From Streptacidiphilus sp. 4-A2 (GTDB lineage Bacteria; Actinomycetota; Actinomycetes; Streptomycetales; Streptomycetaceae): DNA of 64,000 nt. Position 1 is the stretch's first letter; every line of letters starts with the position of its first letter. Both the position numbers and the translations under genes were made by a program. Positions 22,746 to 33,405 of the stretch are shown piece after piece. The stretch is taken from contig JAAFYY010000001.1 of assembly GCA_014284505.1 (NCBI GenBank), forward strand, positions 7,489,845 through 7,553,844, written 5' to 3'. The notes under the pieces are model-generated. The model had not been told where the DNA came from. It saw nothing but the letters and a program-made list of their open reading frames with translations, and made no database searches.

Positions 22746-23636
22746 ATGCCGAAACTCGAAGGACGTACGATCCTGATCACCGGCGCCGCCCGGGGCCAGG
22801 GCGAGCAGGAGGCCCGGCTGTTCGCGGCCGAGGGCGCCCAGTTGCTGATCACCGATGTCCTGGACGACCAGGGGCAGGCGCTGGCGCAGGAATTGACGAA
22901 GCATCACGGCGAAGGCCAGGTGCGCTACCAGCACCTGGACGTCGGCGACGAGGACGACTGGGCGGCGGCGGTGGAGGTCGCGCTCTCCGCCTTCGGCAAG
23001 CTCGACGGGCTGGTGAACAACGCCGGGATCCTGCGCTTCAACGAGCTGGTGAGCACCCCGCTGGAGGAGTTCCTGCTGGTGGTGCGGGTGAACCAGGTGG
23101 GCTGCTTCCTGGGGATGCGGGCCGCCGCGCCCGCGATCGAGGCGGCCGGCGGCGGCACCGTGGTCAACACCGCCTCCTACACCGCGCAGACCGGGATGGC
23201 CCTGCTGACCTCGTATGCCGCCAGCAAGGGCGCGATCGTCAGCATGACCAGGGTGGCCGCACTGGAGCTGGCTGCCAGGGGGATCCGGGTGAACGCCATC
23301 TGCCCCGGCGCGGTGGACACCCCGATGTCGGACCCGCTGGGCGGTCCGGACGCGCCACGGGTGAGTGCCCGGGGTGCGGCCGCGCTGGCGGACTCGGCGG
23401 CCCGGCTCTACCGCAAGGCCGTGCCGCTGGGCCGGATCGGCCGCCCGCAGGAGATCGCCCGGCTGGCGCTCTTCCTGAGCAGCGACGACTCCTCCTATCT
23501 CACCGGCCAGCCGATCGTGGCGGACGGCGGCTGGTCGGCCGGGGTCTCCTCGGCTAGGAGGCGGGCCGGCACCATATCTGACGATGCATCAGGTATTGAC
23601 TGGCTGCCGTCCGCTGCGAGAGTCGGGCATATCTGA
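22746..23636 (+). CDS. Short-chain dehydrogenase/reductase
   Basis: NAD(P)-dependent classical SDR. Seen: TGAARGQG (cofactor loop, residues 12-19), DGLVNNAGILRF, NTASYTAQTG with the catalytic Ser, YAASKGA (Tyr-x3-Lys), and ICPGAVDTPMSDPLGGPD. ATG 22746 follows GGGGAG. The frame as given runs to 23636, but sequence after GGWSAGV looks non-homologous. A one-base slip there gives LLG and TAG 23555-23557, which would leave the operator-like repeats outside the gene. I therefore suspect the true end is 23557. Confidence 0.88.
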   Translation: MPKLEGRTILITGAARGQGEQEARLFAAEGAQLLITDVLDDQGQALAQELTKHHGEGQVRYQHLDVGDEDDWAAAVEVALSAFGKLDGLVNNAGILRFNELVSTPLEEFLLVVRVNQVGCFLGMRAAAPAIEAAGGGTVVNTASYTAQTGMALLTSYAASKGAIVSMTRVAALELAARGIRVNAICPGAVDTPMSDPLGGPDAPRVSARGAAALADSAARLYRKAVPLGRIGRPQEIARLALFLSSDDSSYLTGQPIVADGGWSAGVSSARRRAGTISDDASGIDWLPSAARVGHI

Positions 23637-23647
23637 TGGGTCGTCAG
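23578..23647. promoter_or_regulatory. Two imperfect 15-bp palindromes before the second LLM gene
   Basis: CTGACGATGCATCAG (23578-23592) and CTGATGGGTCGTCAG (23633-23647), centres 55 bases apart, both matching 20359-20373 in the outer CTGA/TCAG arms. Probable binding sites for one regulator (TetR-type by form). Confidence 0.5.
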
Positions 23648-23709
23648 ATCACGTCGAAGGCATCAGGTCGACGACGCAGCGGACGAGAAGACGACAGGAC
23701 GGTGAAACG

Positions 23710-24819
23710 ATGGAGTTCGGCATCTTCATTCAGGCATGTGCCCAAAAGTCGCTCCCAGGCCGACCTCAGGCCGAGCACCACGCCCTGATGGAGGAGATGG
23801 ACTACGTCGTCCAGGCCGACCGGGCGGGCTTCAAGTACGCCTGGGTCACTGAGCACCACTTCCTGGAGGAGTACTCCCACCTCTCCGCGAACGACGTGGT
23901 CATCGGCTATCTGACGCACGCCACCGAACGGATCCACCTCGGCTCGGGCATCTTCAACCCGCTGGCCAAGGTCAACCACCGTCAAGGTCGCCGAGCGGGT
24001 CGCCATGCTCGACCACTCTCCGGCGGACGCTTCGAGTTCGGCAGCGCCGTGGCGCGGGCAGCCACGAGATCCTCGGCTTCATGCCGAGCTGACCGACATG
24101 AACGGCACCAAGGAGATCTGGGAGGAGACCATCGCGGAGTTCCCCAAGATGTGGCTCCAGGACGAGTACCAGGGCTTCCAGGGCAAGCACTGGTCGCTGC
24201 CGCCCCGCAAGGTCCTGCCCAAGCCGTACGGCAAGGCCACCCGGCGATGTGGTACGCCGCAGGCAGCCCGGGCTCCTACGAGATGGCCGCCGCAAGGGCC
24301 TCGGGGCTCGGCTTCAGTGTGCAGAAGGTCTCCGACATGGAGTGGGTGGTCAACTCCTACAAGAACGCCGTCCGCGACGCCGAGCCGGTGGGTGCGTTCG
24401 TCAACGACAACGTCATGGTCACCTCGACCGCGATCTGTGCCGAGACCACCCGGAGGCCCGCCGCATCGCCGTCGCCGGCGGCTCAACTACCTCCAGTCGC
24501 TGCTCTTCCGCTACCACGACACCTTCCCCGCCCGGAGGGGATCCCGGTCTGGCCGGAGCTGCTGCCGGAGTACAGCGAGGAACTGATCGACCTGCTGATC
24601 CAGGAAGAGCTGATGATCTGCGGCGACCCGGACGAGGTGCTCCGGCAGTGCAAGCGCTGGGAGTCGGCCGGGGCGGACCAGCTGGTCTTCGGGCTGCCGA
24701 TCGGCATCCCGCCGCAGGCCACCGCCGACACCATCAGGCTGATCGGTGAACACGTCATCCCCAAGATCGACACCGACCCGGTGCACCGCACCACCCGGTT
24801 CCGCCGGACGGCCGGCTAG
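23710..24819 (+). CDS. LLM-class flavin-dependent oxidoreductase (frame broken)
   Basis: About 370 aa. Seen: [100 protein letters not shown]. Luciferase-like monooxygenase fold, different subgroup from the one at 21616. Several slips (near 23985, 24040, 24235, 24300, 24450, 24535), two of them compensating. ATG 23710. Separated from the SDR by the operator-like repeats, so possibly its own transcription unit. Confidence 0.85.
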   Translation: MEFGIFIQACAQKSLPGRPQAEHHALMEEMDYVVQADRAGFKYAWVTEHHFLEEYSHLSANDVVIGYLTHATERIHLGSGIFNPLAKVNHRQGRRAGRHARPLSGGRFEFGSAVARAATRSSASCRADRHERHQGDLGGDHRGVPQDVAPGRVPGLPGQALVAAAPQGPAQAVRQGHPAMWYAAGSPGSYEMAAARASGLGFSVQKVSDMEWVVNSYKNAVRDAEPVGAFVNDNVMVTSTAICAETTRRPAASPSPAAQLPPVAALPLPRHLPRPEGIPVWPELLPEYSEELIDLLIQEELMICGDPDEVLRQCKRWESAGADQLVFGLPIGIPPQATADTIRLIGEHVIPKIDTDPVHRTTRFRRTAG

Positions 24820-24905
24820 CGCCCACGGGCCTGCCGGGGCCCAGCCGCCCGGCAGGCCGCCACCTGTGCAACCCCGGGCCCGGCCCGCAACCCTCCGGAG
24901 GAGCG

Positions 24906-26643
24906 ATGCTCGACCACCTCATCCAAGGCGCGACGCTGGTGGACGGCACCGGCGGCCCCTCCCGCCCGGCCGACGTCGGCCTGCTCGGCGGACGGGTCGC
25001 GGTGATCACCGGGGCCGGATGCTGCCAGGAACCCGCCCGCTCCACCGAGGACGCCGACGGCCTGGTGCTCACCCGGGCTTTGTCGACCCGCACACCCACT
25101 ACGACGCCCAGCTGTTCTGGGACCCTTACGCCACCCCGTCCCTGGGCCACGGCGTCACCACCGTCGCCGGCGGCAACTGCGGCTTCACCCTGGCGCCGCT
25201 CAACCCGGAGCGGCCCGAGGACGCCGACTACACCCGCCGGATGATGTGCCGGGTGGAGGGCATGTCCCTGGCCGCGCTGGAGCAGGGCGTGCCCTGGGGC
25301 TGGTCCACCTTCGGCGAGTACCTGGCGCGCTGGACGGGCACACCGCCGTCAACGCGGGCTTCATGGTCGGCCACTGCGCCCTGCGCCGCCATGTGATGGG
25401 GCCCGACGCCATCGGCGGTCAGGCCACCCCGGCCCAGGTCGAGGCCATGGTGGCGCTGCTGAAGCAGTCCATGGCCGAGGGCGGCTGGGGCCTGTCGACC
25501 ACCCGGTCCACCACCCACGCCGACGGCGACGGCCGCCCGGTCGCCTCCCGCCACGCCGACCGGCCGGAACTGCTGGCGCTGTGCCGCGCGGTCGGGGAGC
25601 ACCCCGGAACCCAGATCGAGGCCATCGTCGCCGGCTGCCTCGACCAGTTCGCGGACGACGAGATCGAGCTGCTGGCGGACATGTCCGCGACCGCCGGACG
25701 TGTCGTCAACTGGAACGTGCTCACCGTCGACGCCGCCGTGCCCGCCCGGGTCCCACGCCAACTGCTGGCCTCCGCCCGGGCCCGCGCCGCCGGGGCCGGG
25801 TGGTCGCGCTCACCATGCCGATCCTCACCCGATGAACATGAGCCTGGCAGCTTCTGCGCGCTCAACCTCATCCCCGGCTGGGGCGAGGTGCTCGGTCTGC
25901 CGGTGCCCGAGCGGATCGCCCGGCTCGCCGACCCGGCCGTCCGGGCGGAACTGCTGCGCCGCGCCAACAGTCCCGAGGCCGGGGTGTTCCGGCGGCTCGC
26001 CGACTTCGGCCGTTATGTCATCGGCGACACCTACGCGCCGCCAACGCGGGGCTGTCCGGGCGGGTGGTCCGAGACATCGCCGCCGAGCGCGACAGGACCC
26101 GTTCGGCACGCTGGTGGAGATCTGCTCGGCCGACGGCCTGCGCACCGTGCTCTGGCCGATGCCGACCGACAACGACCCGGCCAGCTGGGAGCTGCGCCGG
26201 GAGACCTGGGCCCACCCCGACGTGCTGCTCGGCGGCTCGGACGCCGGGGCGCACCTGGACCGGATGTGCGGGGCGCCGTACACCACCCGCTTCCTCGGCG
26301 ACTGCCTGCGCCGCCGCCGGCTGGTCCCGCTGGAGCAGGCGGTGCGGATGCTCACCGCCGACCCGGCCGGCCTCTTCGGCCTGCGCGAACGGGGCACCGT
26401 GGCCGTCGGCAACCATGCCGACCTGGTGCTGTTCGACCCGGAGCGGATCGACGCCGGACCGGCCACCCTGGTCCGCGACCTGCCCGGGACAGCCCCCGGC
26501 TGGACTCGCGGGCCGAGGGCGTGGTCAGCGTCCGGGTGAACGGGGTGGAGACGGTCCGGGAGGACAAGCTGACCGGGGCGGTGCCGGGGCGGGTACTGCG
26601 CTCCGGCCGGGACACCCGGACCGTGCCCACCCGCCGACCGTAG
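24906..26643 (+). CDS. N-acyl-D-amino-acid deacylase-like amidohydrolase (frame broken)
   Basis: About 579 aa. Seen: [20 protein letters not shown], the metal motif [44 protein letters not shown], and [14 protein letters not shown] with the catalytic Asp, then [18 protein letters not shown]. This is the D-aminoacylase-type amidohydrolase group. Slips near 25075, 25340, 25800, 26040, 26095 and 26495. ATG 24906 has GGAGGAG just upstream. Last gene of the catabolic cluster; substrate unknown. Confidence 0.85.
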
Positions 26644-26680
26644 GCGCTGCCCGGCGTCGCCCGGCCTGCCCGGGGGCTGC

Positions 26681-27410
26681 TCAGTGCTCAGCGGGCTCAG
26701 CGGAGAGCAGTCCGCGGATCATCGCCCGGTGCAGGTTCGCCAGCCCGCGCAGCACCTGCGGGGTGAGGAACAGCAGCAGTACGCCCAGCCCGCAGACCGC
26801 GGCGATGTCCGGGACGCTGCTCAGATAGTGCGTGTGTTGTTGTTCTCGTACAGCTCGATGCCGGGGTGGTGCACATACCTGGGGAACACCCACTGCCACA
26901 GCGGGTACGAGGCGCACGAGACGGCCACGCTCCACAGCACCACGGTCATGGTGAACGAGATGATCCCCAGCGGCAGCATCAGCAGGTTGTACAGCGCCGC
27001 GCGCCACCCCGCGCCGTTCCCGAGCGTCGCGCTGATCCGGCCGTACAGGCCCGGCCGGGTCTGGCGCACCGGCTCCGGTTCGGGCACGTGCAGGTCCAGC
27101 AGCGCGGCGGCGCGGGCCCGCTCCATCGCGCCGAACCCGCGGCAGGCGATCAGGGCGGCGGCCAGCAGCGGCAGCCCGACAAAGGTCGGGACGGTGGCCA
27201 CACCGGCGGAGACCATGACCACGGTGATGCCGAAGCCGGCCACCCCGACCGGCAGGTTCAGCAGCCCTGGAGGCTCTCCCGCCAGGTCCTGCCGGAGAAC
27301 GGCGAGGCCAGGAAGCCCGGCCGGGGCCCGCTGCCGCGCCGCTCGGCGACCCCGTGGCCGAGGCCGTCCTGCTCGTGCGGCCAGCCCGCGCTGTCCAGCG
27401 TGTCGCTCAT
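26681..27410 (-). CDS. Sensor-domain membrane protein (frame broken)
   Basis: About 243 aa, ATG at 27410-27408 with GAGGAG upstream. Hydrophobic segments GITVVMVSAGVATVPTFVGL, YNLLMLPLGIISFTMTVV, DIAAVCGLGVLLLFL. The arrangement ...GLPLLAAALIACRGFGAMERARAAALL... repeats that of the N-terminal half of the upstream kinase, the putative sensor domain of actinobacterial kinases. Slips near 27267 and 26830. It has no kinase domain, so may act as a co-sensor or decoy partner. Confidence 0.78.
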
Positions 27411-27517
27411 GGTGTCCGCTCTCCTCGTGCCCGACCGGCCCTGTGTCCCTGTCCGACTGACAGTCTGTCGTTCGTGCGCCCGGAAAACCCTGGTGCCGGT
27501 GGCCGTCCGGTAGGGGG

Positions 27518-28763
27518 TTATCCCCACCCGGCAGGCCGGACCGGCCCGGAGTTCCCGCTCCCCAGCCGCGCCCCCTCAGGGGCGGGCGGCCGCGCCCTGG
27601 TGCGCCAGGGCAGCTCCACGGTCACCACGGTCGGGCCGCCGAGCGGGCTTTCGACCACGAAGACGCCGTCCACCGCCCGGATCCGTTCGGCCAGTCCGGC
27701 CAGTCCGCCGCCGGGCCGCTCCTGCGCGCCGCCCTGGCCGTCGTCCCGGATCTGGAGCATCAGCCGGTCACCGGTCCGCCAGGCGTCGACATTGGCGGTA
27801 CGGGCACCGGAGTGCTTGGACACATTGGTGAGCAGCTCACTGACGGTGAAGTAGGCGATGCCCTCCACCGCCGGGTCCGGGCGGGAGGCCCGGTCCGCGC
27901 CGCCGGGCAGGTCCGCGTTGACCCGGACCCCGCCGGGGACGGTGCAGCGGCTCGCGACGGACGACAGTGCGGCGTCCAGCCCGCGGTCGGTGAGCACCGC
28001 CGGATGGATGCCCCGGGCGAGGTCGCGCAGTTCCTGGAGCGCCAGCTTCACCTCGCCGTGGGCGTCGGCGACCATCTTCGCCGCGGTCTCCGGGTCCTCC
28101 GTCATCTTCTCCTTGGCCAGGCCCAGATCCATGGCCAGGGCCACCAGCCGGGCCTGCGCCCCCGTCATGCAGATCGCGTTCGATCCGGCGCAGGTCCGCG
28201 GCGGCGGTGTCGACCACGGCGCCCCGGTCCTCCTCCAGCTCGCGCACCCGTTCGGCCAGCGGCGGCGGCGTCAGCAGTGCGACGGCCAGCAGCCGGTCCA
28301 CGGTGGACAGCCCCCGGGCGATCCAGGGCAGCGCCGGCCACAGCACGACCGTCCCGACCAGCGCGAACGTGAAGGTGAGGATCCCCCACGGCAGCTTGAT
28401 CACCAGATAGAGCGCGGTCCGCCAGGCCAGCCCGTCCGACAGCAGCGCCAGCCCCCGCCGGACGAAGGACTTTCTGCCGCGCCGGTCGCGCACCGGTGGC
28501 GGCTCGGGGATGTCCAGCCCCAGCAGCCCCCGGGCCAGCTTGCGCTCCACCGTCCCCAGGCCCCGGACCGCCAGCAGCGCCCCCGCCAGCACCCAGATCC
28601 CGACGATGGTCACCAGCATGCCCACCCCGAGCGACACCCCGGTGACCGTCAGGGTGAACCCGACGATGCCCAGCGGCAGGCCGAGCAGCAGGTAGCAGAC
28701 CTCCCGCCACATGTGCCGGTCGAATGCTGGACGCCCTTTGGGCAGCTCGTAGTCGTGCGGCAT
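27518..28763 (-). CDS. Sensor histidine kinase with N-terminal sensor domain (frame broken)
   Basis: About 415 aa. Start ATG at 28763-28761 (PHDYELPKG) with GAGG 9 bases upstream; ATG 28772 is possible. N-terminal membrane sensor domain (CYLLLGLPLGIVGFTLTVTG, LVIKLPWGILTFTFALVGTV). Phosphoacceptor region RRIERDLHDG then, after a slip near 28165, AQARLVALAMDLGLAKEKM. HATPase_c: VSELLTNVSKHSGA, QIRDDGQGG, GGGLAGLAERI. Stop TAA at 27520-27518, rare in this GC range. 107 bases upstream of the sensor-domain gene; no response regulator is adjacent. Confidence 0.88.
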
Positions 28764-28976
28764 GGGAACCATCCTCGGGTACGCCGGGGTGGGCCTGGAA
28801 GGGCCCTTCCGGTCCGGTGTGATCAAGCCTGCGCGGAGAACGCCGCTCCGGGCGATGGGCCGGTCGGCATCATGAACCGGGGGTTAACCCCACCCCGACG
28901 GCCCGCGGCACCCCCGTCACCTGGCCCGCTGCGGTGTCTCATGTCACGCGGCGCGGCGTCTCGGCTGATGGGTGCC

Positions 28977-29008
28977 GTGCGCATGAGCGCACGCTGTGGA
29001 CCTAGACT
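28977..29008 (+). promoter_or_regulatory. Candidate nuo promoter with inverted repeat
   Basis: TAGACT at 29003-29008 could be a -10 element 56 bases before nuoA. A perfect repeat GTGCGC-ATGA-GCGCAC (28977-28992) covers the -35 position, suggesting regulator binding there. No good -35 hexamer is visible. The rest of 28773-29063 shows nothing else. Confidence 0.35.
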
Positions 29009-29063
29009 CCCGTGCGTACAGAACGTCATGAACAAGCAAAGGAACAGACCGGAGGCAGCGCGC

Positions 29064-29466
29064 ATGGAGTACTGGGGGCGGCCACCGCGCCCGCACAGCC
29101 CGGGTACTTCCACGGGTACGCCGTGGTCGGACTGCTGGCTGTGGTCGGGGTGCTGTTCGTGTCCACAGCGTTCACCGCCAACCGGCTGCTGCTGCGCCCC
29201 TTCGCCCGACGCCGGAGAAGCTGCTGGCGTACGAGTGCGGGGTGGACCCGGTCGGGGAGGGCTGGGCGCACACCCAGATCCGCTACTACATCTATGCGTT
29301 CCTGTATGTGATCTTCGCGGTGGACGCCATCTCTCCTCTTCCCTGGGCACGGTCTTCGCCGCGCCGGGTTCGGGCGGGGACGCTGATCGAGATGTTCGTC
29401 TTCCTCGGCTTCCTCGCCGTCGGTCTGCTCTACGCCTGGAAGAAGGGCGTCCTGGAATGGACGTGA
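29064..29466 (+). CDS. nuoA: NADH-quinone oxidoreductase subunit A (frame broken)
   Basis: Membrane subunit of the complex I-like machine. Seen: [20 protein letters not shown] (TM1), [36 protein letters not shown] (TM2), [20 protein letters not shown] (TM3). About 134 aa. ATG 29064 has GGAGG 8 bases upstream. Slips near 29078 and 29208 and compensating ones at 29330-29375. Overlaps nuoB by 10 bases, opening the operon. Confidence 0.9.
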
Positions 29467-30133
29467 ACCCCGCCACTCCCATGCCGGCACCGCCGGGACC
29501 CCGGGGGACCCGGTCTCCCTGGGCATCCCGGACCCGGCCCGCCCCGGCACGGACGCCCTGGAGCCACGCCGGCTGGGGCCGCTGGCCCGGCTCGCCCCTG
29601 ACCCGATCAAGGTGGTCCTCAACTGGGGCCGCCGGTACAGCCTGTGGTGCTTCAACTTCGGCCTGGCCTGCTGCGCGATCGAGTTCATCGCCGCCTCGAT
29701 GGCGACCCACGACTTCATCCGGATGGGCGTCATCCCCTTCGCCCCCGGGCCGCGGCAGGCGGACCTGATGATCGTCTCCGGCACGGTCACCGACAAGATG
29801 GCGCCCGCTGTCCGGCGGCTCTACGAGCAGATGCCCGAGCCCAAGTACGTCATCTCCTTCGGTGCCTGCTCCAACTCCGGCGGCCCCTACTGGGACTCCT
29901 ACTCGGTCACCAAGGGCGTCGACCAGATCGTCCCGGTCGACGTCTATGTGCCCGGCTGCCCACCGCGGCCCGAGGCACTGCTCCAGGGCATCCTCAAGCT
30001 CCAGGAGAAGATCGCCCACGAGTCGGTTGCGGAGCAGTACCCGAGCGGCAGCGCCTCCGGCGCCCCGTCGGCCGGCGCGCTCAGGCGCCCGCTGGTGACC
30101 GGGCCCGCGGCGGTGGAGGACACCGAGAAGTGA
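29457..30133 (+). CDS. nuoB: NADH-quinone oxidoreductase subunit B (frame broken)
   Basis: Carries the terminal Fe-S cluster N2. Seen: [31 protein letters not shown] and [15 protein letters not shown] supply the four cysteines. About 225 aa with a Pro/Gly-rich N-terminal stretch and a C-terminal extension after [13 protein letters not shown] slip near 29500 moves the N-terminus into frame. ATG 29457 lies inside the nuoA end; its stop overlaps the nuoC GTG. Confidence 0.93.
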
Positions 30134-31255
30134 TCACCGAACACACACCGGCCGAGACCGCTGCGGCGATCGGTCCCTGGGCTGTCCCGGTCGAGGCGTT
30201 CGCGCTGCTCACTGTGGACGTCCCGGCCGAGCACTGGATCGAGGCGCTGACCGCGGCCCGGGACAGCCTGGGACTGCGCTTCTTCGACTGGCTCAGCGCC
30301 GTCGACGAGCTCGCCGAGGGCTTCTCCGTCGCCGTCCACCTGGCCTGCGTGGACACCCCGGGCGAGCTGCGCCGGGTGCTGCTGCGTACCCGGGTGCCCC
30401 GGGACGCCGCCGCGCTGCCGACCGCCACCGGGGTGTTCGCCGGGGCGGACTGGCACGAGCGCGAGACACACGAGATGTTCGGCATCGAGTTCACCGGGCA
30501 CCCCGGCCTGACCACGCTGCTGCTGCCCGAGGGCTTCGAGGGCTACCCGCTGCGCAAGGAGTTCGTGCTGGCGGCCCGGGTGGCCAAGGCCTGGCCGGGG
30601 GCCAAGGAGCCGGGGGAGAGCGACCACGCCCCGGGCGAGGGCGCGCCCGCCGCCCGCCGCCGGATGCTGCCGCCGGGCGTACCCGACCCCAACGAGTGGG
30701 GACCGCTCGCCGGGACGCTGCCGCCGGTGCCGGAACGCCCGGCCCGGGGCGCGGCCCGCGGCCCCGCGCGGCGGCCGCCGCCGAGGGCGGCGACCGGCCG
30801 GTCCGCGCCGACCGGCCGCGACGCACCCGCAGCGTCGACCAGGGCTCGGCCAGCCAGTCGGCCACCCCGGCCCCGGACGCTCCGGCCACGCCCGCCCCGC
30901 CCCGGACGCCGCGACCCCGGACGCGCCCTGGCAGCAGGCCCCGACTCCGGCCCCGGCCCCGACTCCGGCCCCGGCCCCGGCCAAGCCGACGGAGGCGGAA
31001 CCCGCCGCGCCGACCGAGCCCGCACCTGCGTCGACCGAGCCTGCCTCGGCCGAGCCAGCCTCGACCGAGCCTGGCATCGAGCCTTCGGCCGGGCCTGCCG
31101 CCGAGCCTGCCGCCGAGCCTGCCGCCGAGCCCGCCACCGAACCCTCGACCGGGCCCTCGGCTGAGCCTCCCGCCTCGCCGGGGGCAGGGTCGGAGCAGCC
31201 GTCGTCCGGCACCGACGGCGGGGCCGACCCGCAGCCGACAGGAGACGACGCATGA
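30130..31255 (+). CDS. nuoC: NADH-quinone oxidoreductase subunit C with long low-complexity tail (frame broken)
   Basis: About 375 aa. Residues 1-195 are Nuo[56 protein letters not shown]. The remaining about 180 aa are Pro/Ala/Glu repeats ([25 protein letters not shown]), absent from normal NuoC. Slips near 30755 and 30900; the corrected frame ends GDDA at TGA 31253-31255, overlapping nuoH ATG by 4 bases. GTG 30130 overlaps the nuoB stop. NuoD, its usual partner and neighbour, is missing. Confidence 0.88.
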
Positions 31256-32214
31256 TCACCGCGCTTGAAGCGCTGCTCCGCTGCGTCGTGATCCTGGTGG
31301 TCTTCCTGGTGCTCCCCCTGGTCATCGGCCAGACCGAGCACAAGGTCATGGCCCACATGCAGGGCCGCCTGGGCCCGATGTACGCCGGAGGGTTCCACGG
31401 CTGGGCGCAGCTGGTCGCGGACGGGGTGAAGTTCGCCCAGAAGGAGGACATCGTCCCCGCCGACGCGGACCGGCGGATCTTCCAGCTGGCCCCGGCCGTG
31501 GCACTGCTGCCGTACCTGCTGGTGCTGGTCGCGATCCCGGTCGGACCGGGCGGGTTCGTCGGGCAGGATCTCGACGCCGGACTGTTCTTCGTCCTGGCCG
31601 TGATGGGCATCGGTGTCCTGGGTTCGCTGATGGCCGGCTGGGCGTCCGCCAACAAGTTCTCGCTGCTCGGCGGTATCCGTACGGCCGCGCAGCTGCTGGC
31701 GTACGAGCTGCCGATGCTGCTGGCGGCCGCCTCGGTGGCGATGGCCGCCGGGACGGTGTCGCTGACCGGCATCATGGGCGCGTTCCACTGGTGGTGGGTG
31801 CCCTGGCAGATCGTCGGCGGGTTCGTCTTCTTCACGGCCGGGCTGGCCGAGCTGCAACGCCCGCCCTTCGACATGCCGGTGGCGGATTCCGAGATCATCT
31901 TCGGTGCCTACACGGAGTACACGGGTCTGCGTTTCGCGCTGTTCCTGCTGTCCGAGTACGCGGGCATCCTGGTGCTCTGCGCGCTGACCTCGGTGCTGTT
32001 CCTGGGTGGCTGGCACGGGCCGCTGGCCGGGGACCTCGGCTGGCTGTGGACCCTGCTGAAGACCTTCGCCCTCGCGTTCGTGGTGATCTGGCTGCGCGTC
32101 ACCTACCCCAGATTGCGTGAGGACCAGCTGATGCGCTTCGCCTGGACCGTGCTCATCCCGCTCGCCCTCGCCCAGCTCGCCCTCACCGGCATCGTCAAGG
32201 TGGTGATCTCCTGA
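31252..32214 (+). CDS. nuoH: NADH-quinone oxidoreductase subunit H
   Basis: Intact 320 aa, eight hydrophobic helices. Membrane subunit that connects the Fe-S arm to the antiporter subunits and lines the quinone channel. Seen: [71 protein letters not shown] (conserved loop). Start and stop overlap nuoC and nuoI. Confidence 0.97.
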   Translation: MITALEALLRCVVILVVFLVLPLVIGQTEHKVMAHMQGRLGPMYAGGFHGWAQLVADGVKFAQKEDIVPADADRRIFQLAPAVALLPYLLVLVAIPVGPGGFVGQDLDAGLFFVLAVMGIGVLGSLMAGWASANKFSLLGGIRTAAQLLAYELPMLLAAASVAMAAGTVSLTGIMGAFHWWWVPWQIVGGFVFFTAGLAELQRPPFDMPVADSEIIFGAYTEYTGLRFALFLLSEYAGILVLCALTSVLFLGGWHGPLAGDLGWLWTLLKTFALAFVVIWLRVTYPRLREDQLMRFAWTVLIPLALAQLALTGIVKVVIS

Positions 32215-32855
32215 TGTCCCCGCTTCCCAGCTCCTTCCCCGGCCGCGGCCTGGCCAAGGGCCTCGCGGTGACCCTGCGGACGATGACCCGGCGCAACGTC
32301 ACCCAGCAGTACCCGGAGGTCCAGCCCGCGCTGCCGCCGCGCTCGCGCGGGGTGATCGCGCTGCTGGAGGAGAACTGCACGGTGTGCATGCTCTGCGCGC
32401 GCGAATGCCCCGACTGGTGCATCTACATCGACTCGCACAAGGAGACGCTCCCGGCGGCCGACCCCAACGCCCGGGCCCGGACCCGGAACGTGCTGGACCG
32501 CTTCGCCATCGACTTCTCGCTGTGCATGTACTGCGGTATCTGCATCGAGGTGTGTCCTTTCGACGCGCTGTTCTGGTCGCCGGAGTTCGAGTACGCCGAG
32601 ACCGACATCCTCGACCTCACCCATGAGCGGGACCGGCTCCGCGAATGGATGTGGACCGTCCCGGCGCCGCCCGCGCAGGACCCCCGCGGTGAGGAGCCCA
32701 AGGAGGTCGCCGCCGCCCGCAAGGCCGCTGACAAGCTCGCCGCGGCCGAGGCGGTCGCCGCCGCACAGGCCGCCGAGGCGGCGGCCGGGACCGACTCCGG
32801 GACCGACTCCGGGCCGGCCGCGTCCGGACCCGCCGGAGAGGAGGCCGGGCAGTGA
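32214..32855 (+). CDS. nuoI: NADH-quinone oxidoreductase subunit I
   Basis: Intact 213 aa. Two 4Fe-4S motifs: [12 protein letters not shown] and [12 protein letters not shown], spaced as in NuoI (clusters N6a/N6b). The C-terminal about 70 aa are Ala/Lys/Glu-rich ([20 protein letters not shown]), an extension over minimal NuoI. ATG 32214 overlaps the nuoH stop; the GTG of nuoJ overlaps its own stop. Confidence 0.96.
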   Translation: MSPLPSSFPGRGLAKGLAVTLRTMTRRNVTQQYPEVQPALPPRSRGVIALLEENCTVCMLCARECPDWCIYIDSHKETLPAADPNARARTRNVLDRFAIDFSLCMYCGICIEVCPFDALFWSPEFEYAETDILDLTHERDRLREWMWTVPAPPAQDPRGEEPKEVAAARKAADKLAAAEAVAAAQAAEAAAGTDSGTDSGPAASGPAGEEAGQ

Positions 32856-33400
32856 CCGGCACGCTCAGTTCCCAGGGGCACTCCTTCCTGACGCCGGGCG
32901 GCGTCGAGATCGTGTTCGTCCTCGTCGGCCTCGCCGTCCTCGGCGCGGCCCTGCTCACCGTGACCACCAGGCAGCTGGTGCATGCCGCCCTGTGGCTGGT
33001 CGTCGCCCTCGGCGGACTGGCCATCGAGTACCTCCTGCTCACAGCCGAGTTCATCGCCTGGGTCCAGGTGCTGATCTACCTCGGCTCGGTGGTCGTGCTG
33101 GTCCTGTTCGGTCTGATGCTCACCAAGGCCCCGATCGGGGCGTCACCCGACGCCGACTCCGGCAACCGCTGGGTCGCCCTCGGCGTCGCCGTCGTCGCGG
33201 CCGCGACCCTGGTCACCCTGGTGGTCGACGCCTTCCGCTGCACCTGGATCGACCTGACCGCCGGCGGCGGCAGCACCCGCGCCGACGGCACGATGCTGTT
33301 CCGCTACTGGGTCCTGCCGTTCGAGGCACTGTCCGTGCTGCTGCTCGCCGCGCTCGTCGGCGCCGTGGTCATCTCGCGCCGCCACCGAGAGGAGCGCTGA
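32852..33400 (+). CDS. nuoJ: NADH-quinone oxidoreductase subunit J
   Basis: Intact 182 aa, GTG start overlapping nuoI. Five hydrophobic segments, with the conserved pi-bulge helix region [38 protein letters not shown] and the C-terminal [19 protein letters not shown]. Proton-channel membrane subunit. Confidence 0.93.
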   Translation: MTGTLSSQGHSFLTPGGVEIVFVLVGLAVLGAALLTVTTRQLVHAALWLVVALGGLAIEYLLLTAEFIAWVQVLIYLGSVVVLVLFGLMLTKAPIGASPDADSGNRWVALGVAVVAAATLVTLVVDAFRCTWIDLTAGGGSTRADGTMLFRYWVLPFEALSVLLLAALVGAVVISRRHREER

Positions 33401-33405
33401 CCGGG

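Noticed and set aside
23596-23634. Promoter TTGACT with CATATCT before the second LLM gene
   Set aside because: The spacing of about 27 bases is too long for a sigma-70-type promoter.
20394-26643. Secondary-metabolite gene cluster or mobile island
   Set aside because: No PKS, NRPS, terpene, integrase or transposase genes; base composition matches the flanks.
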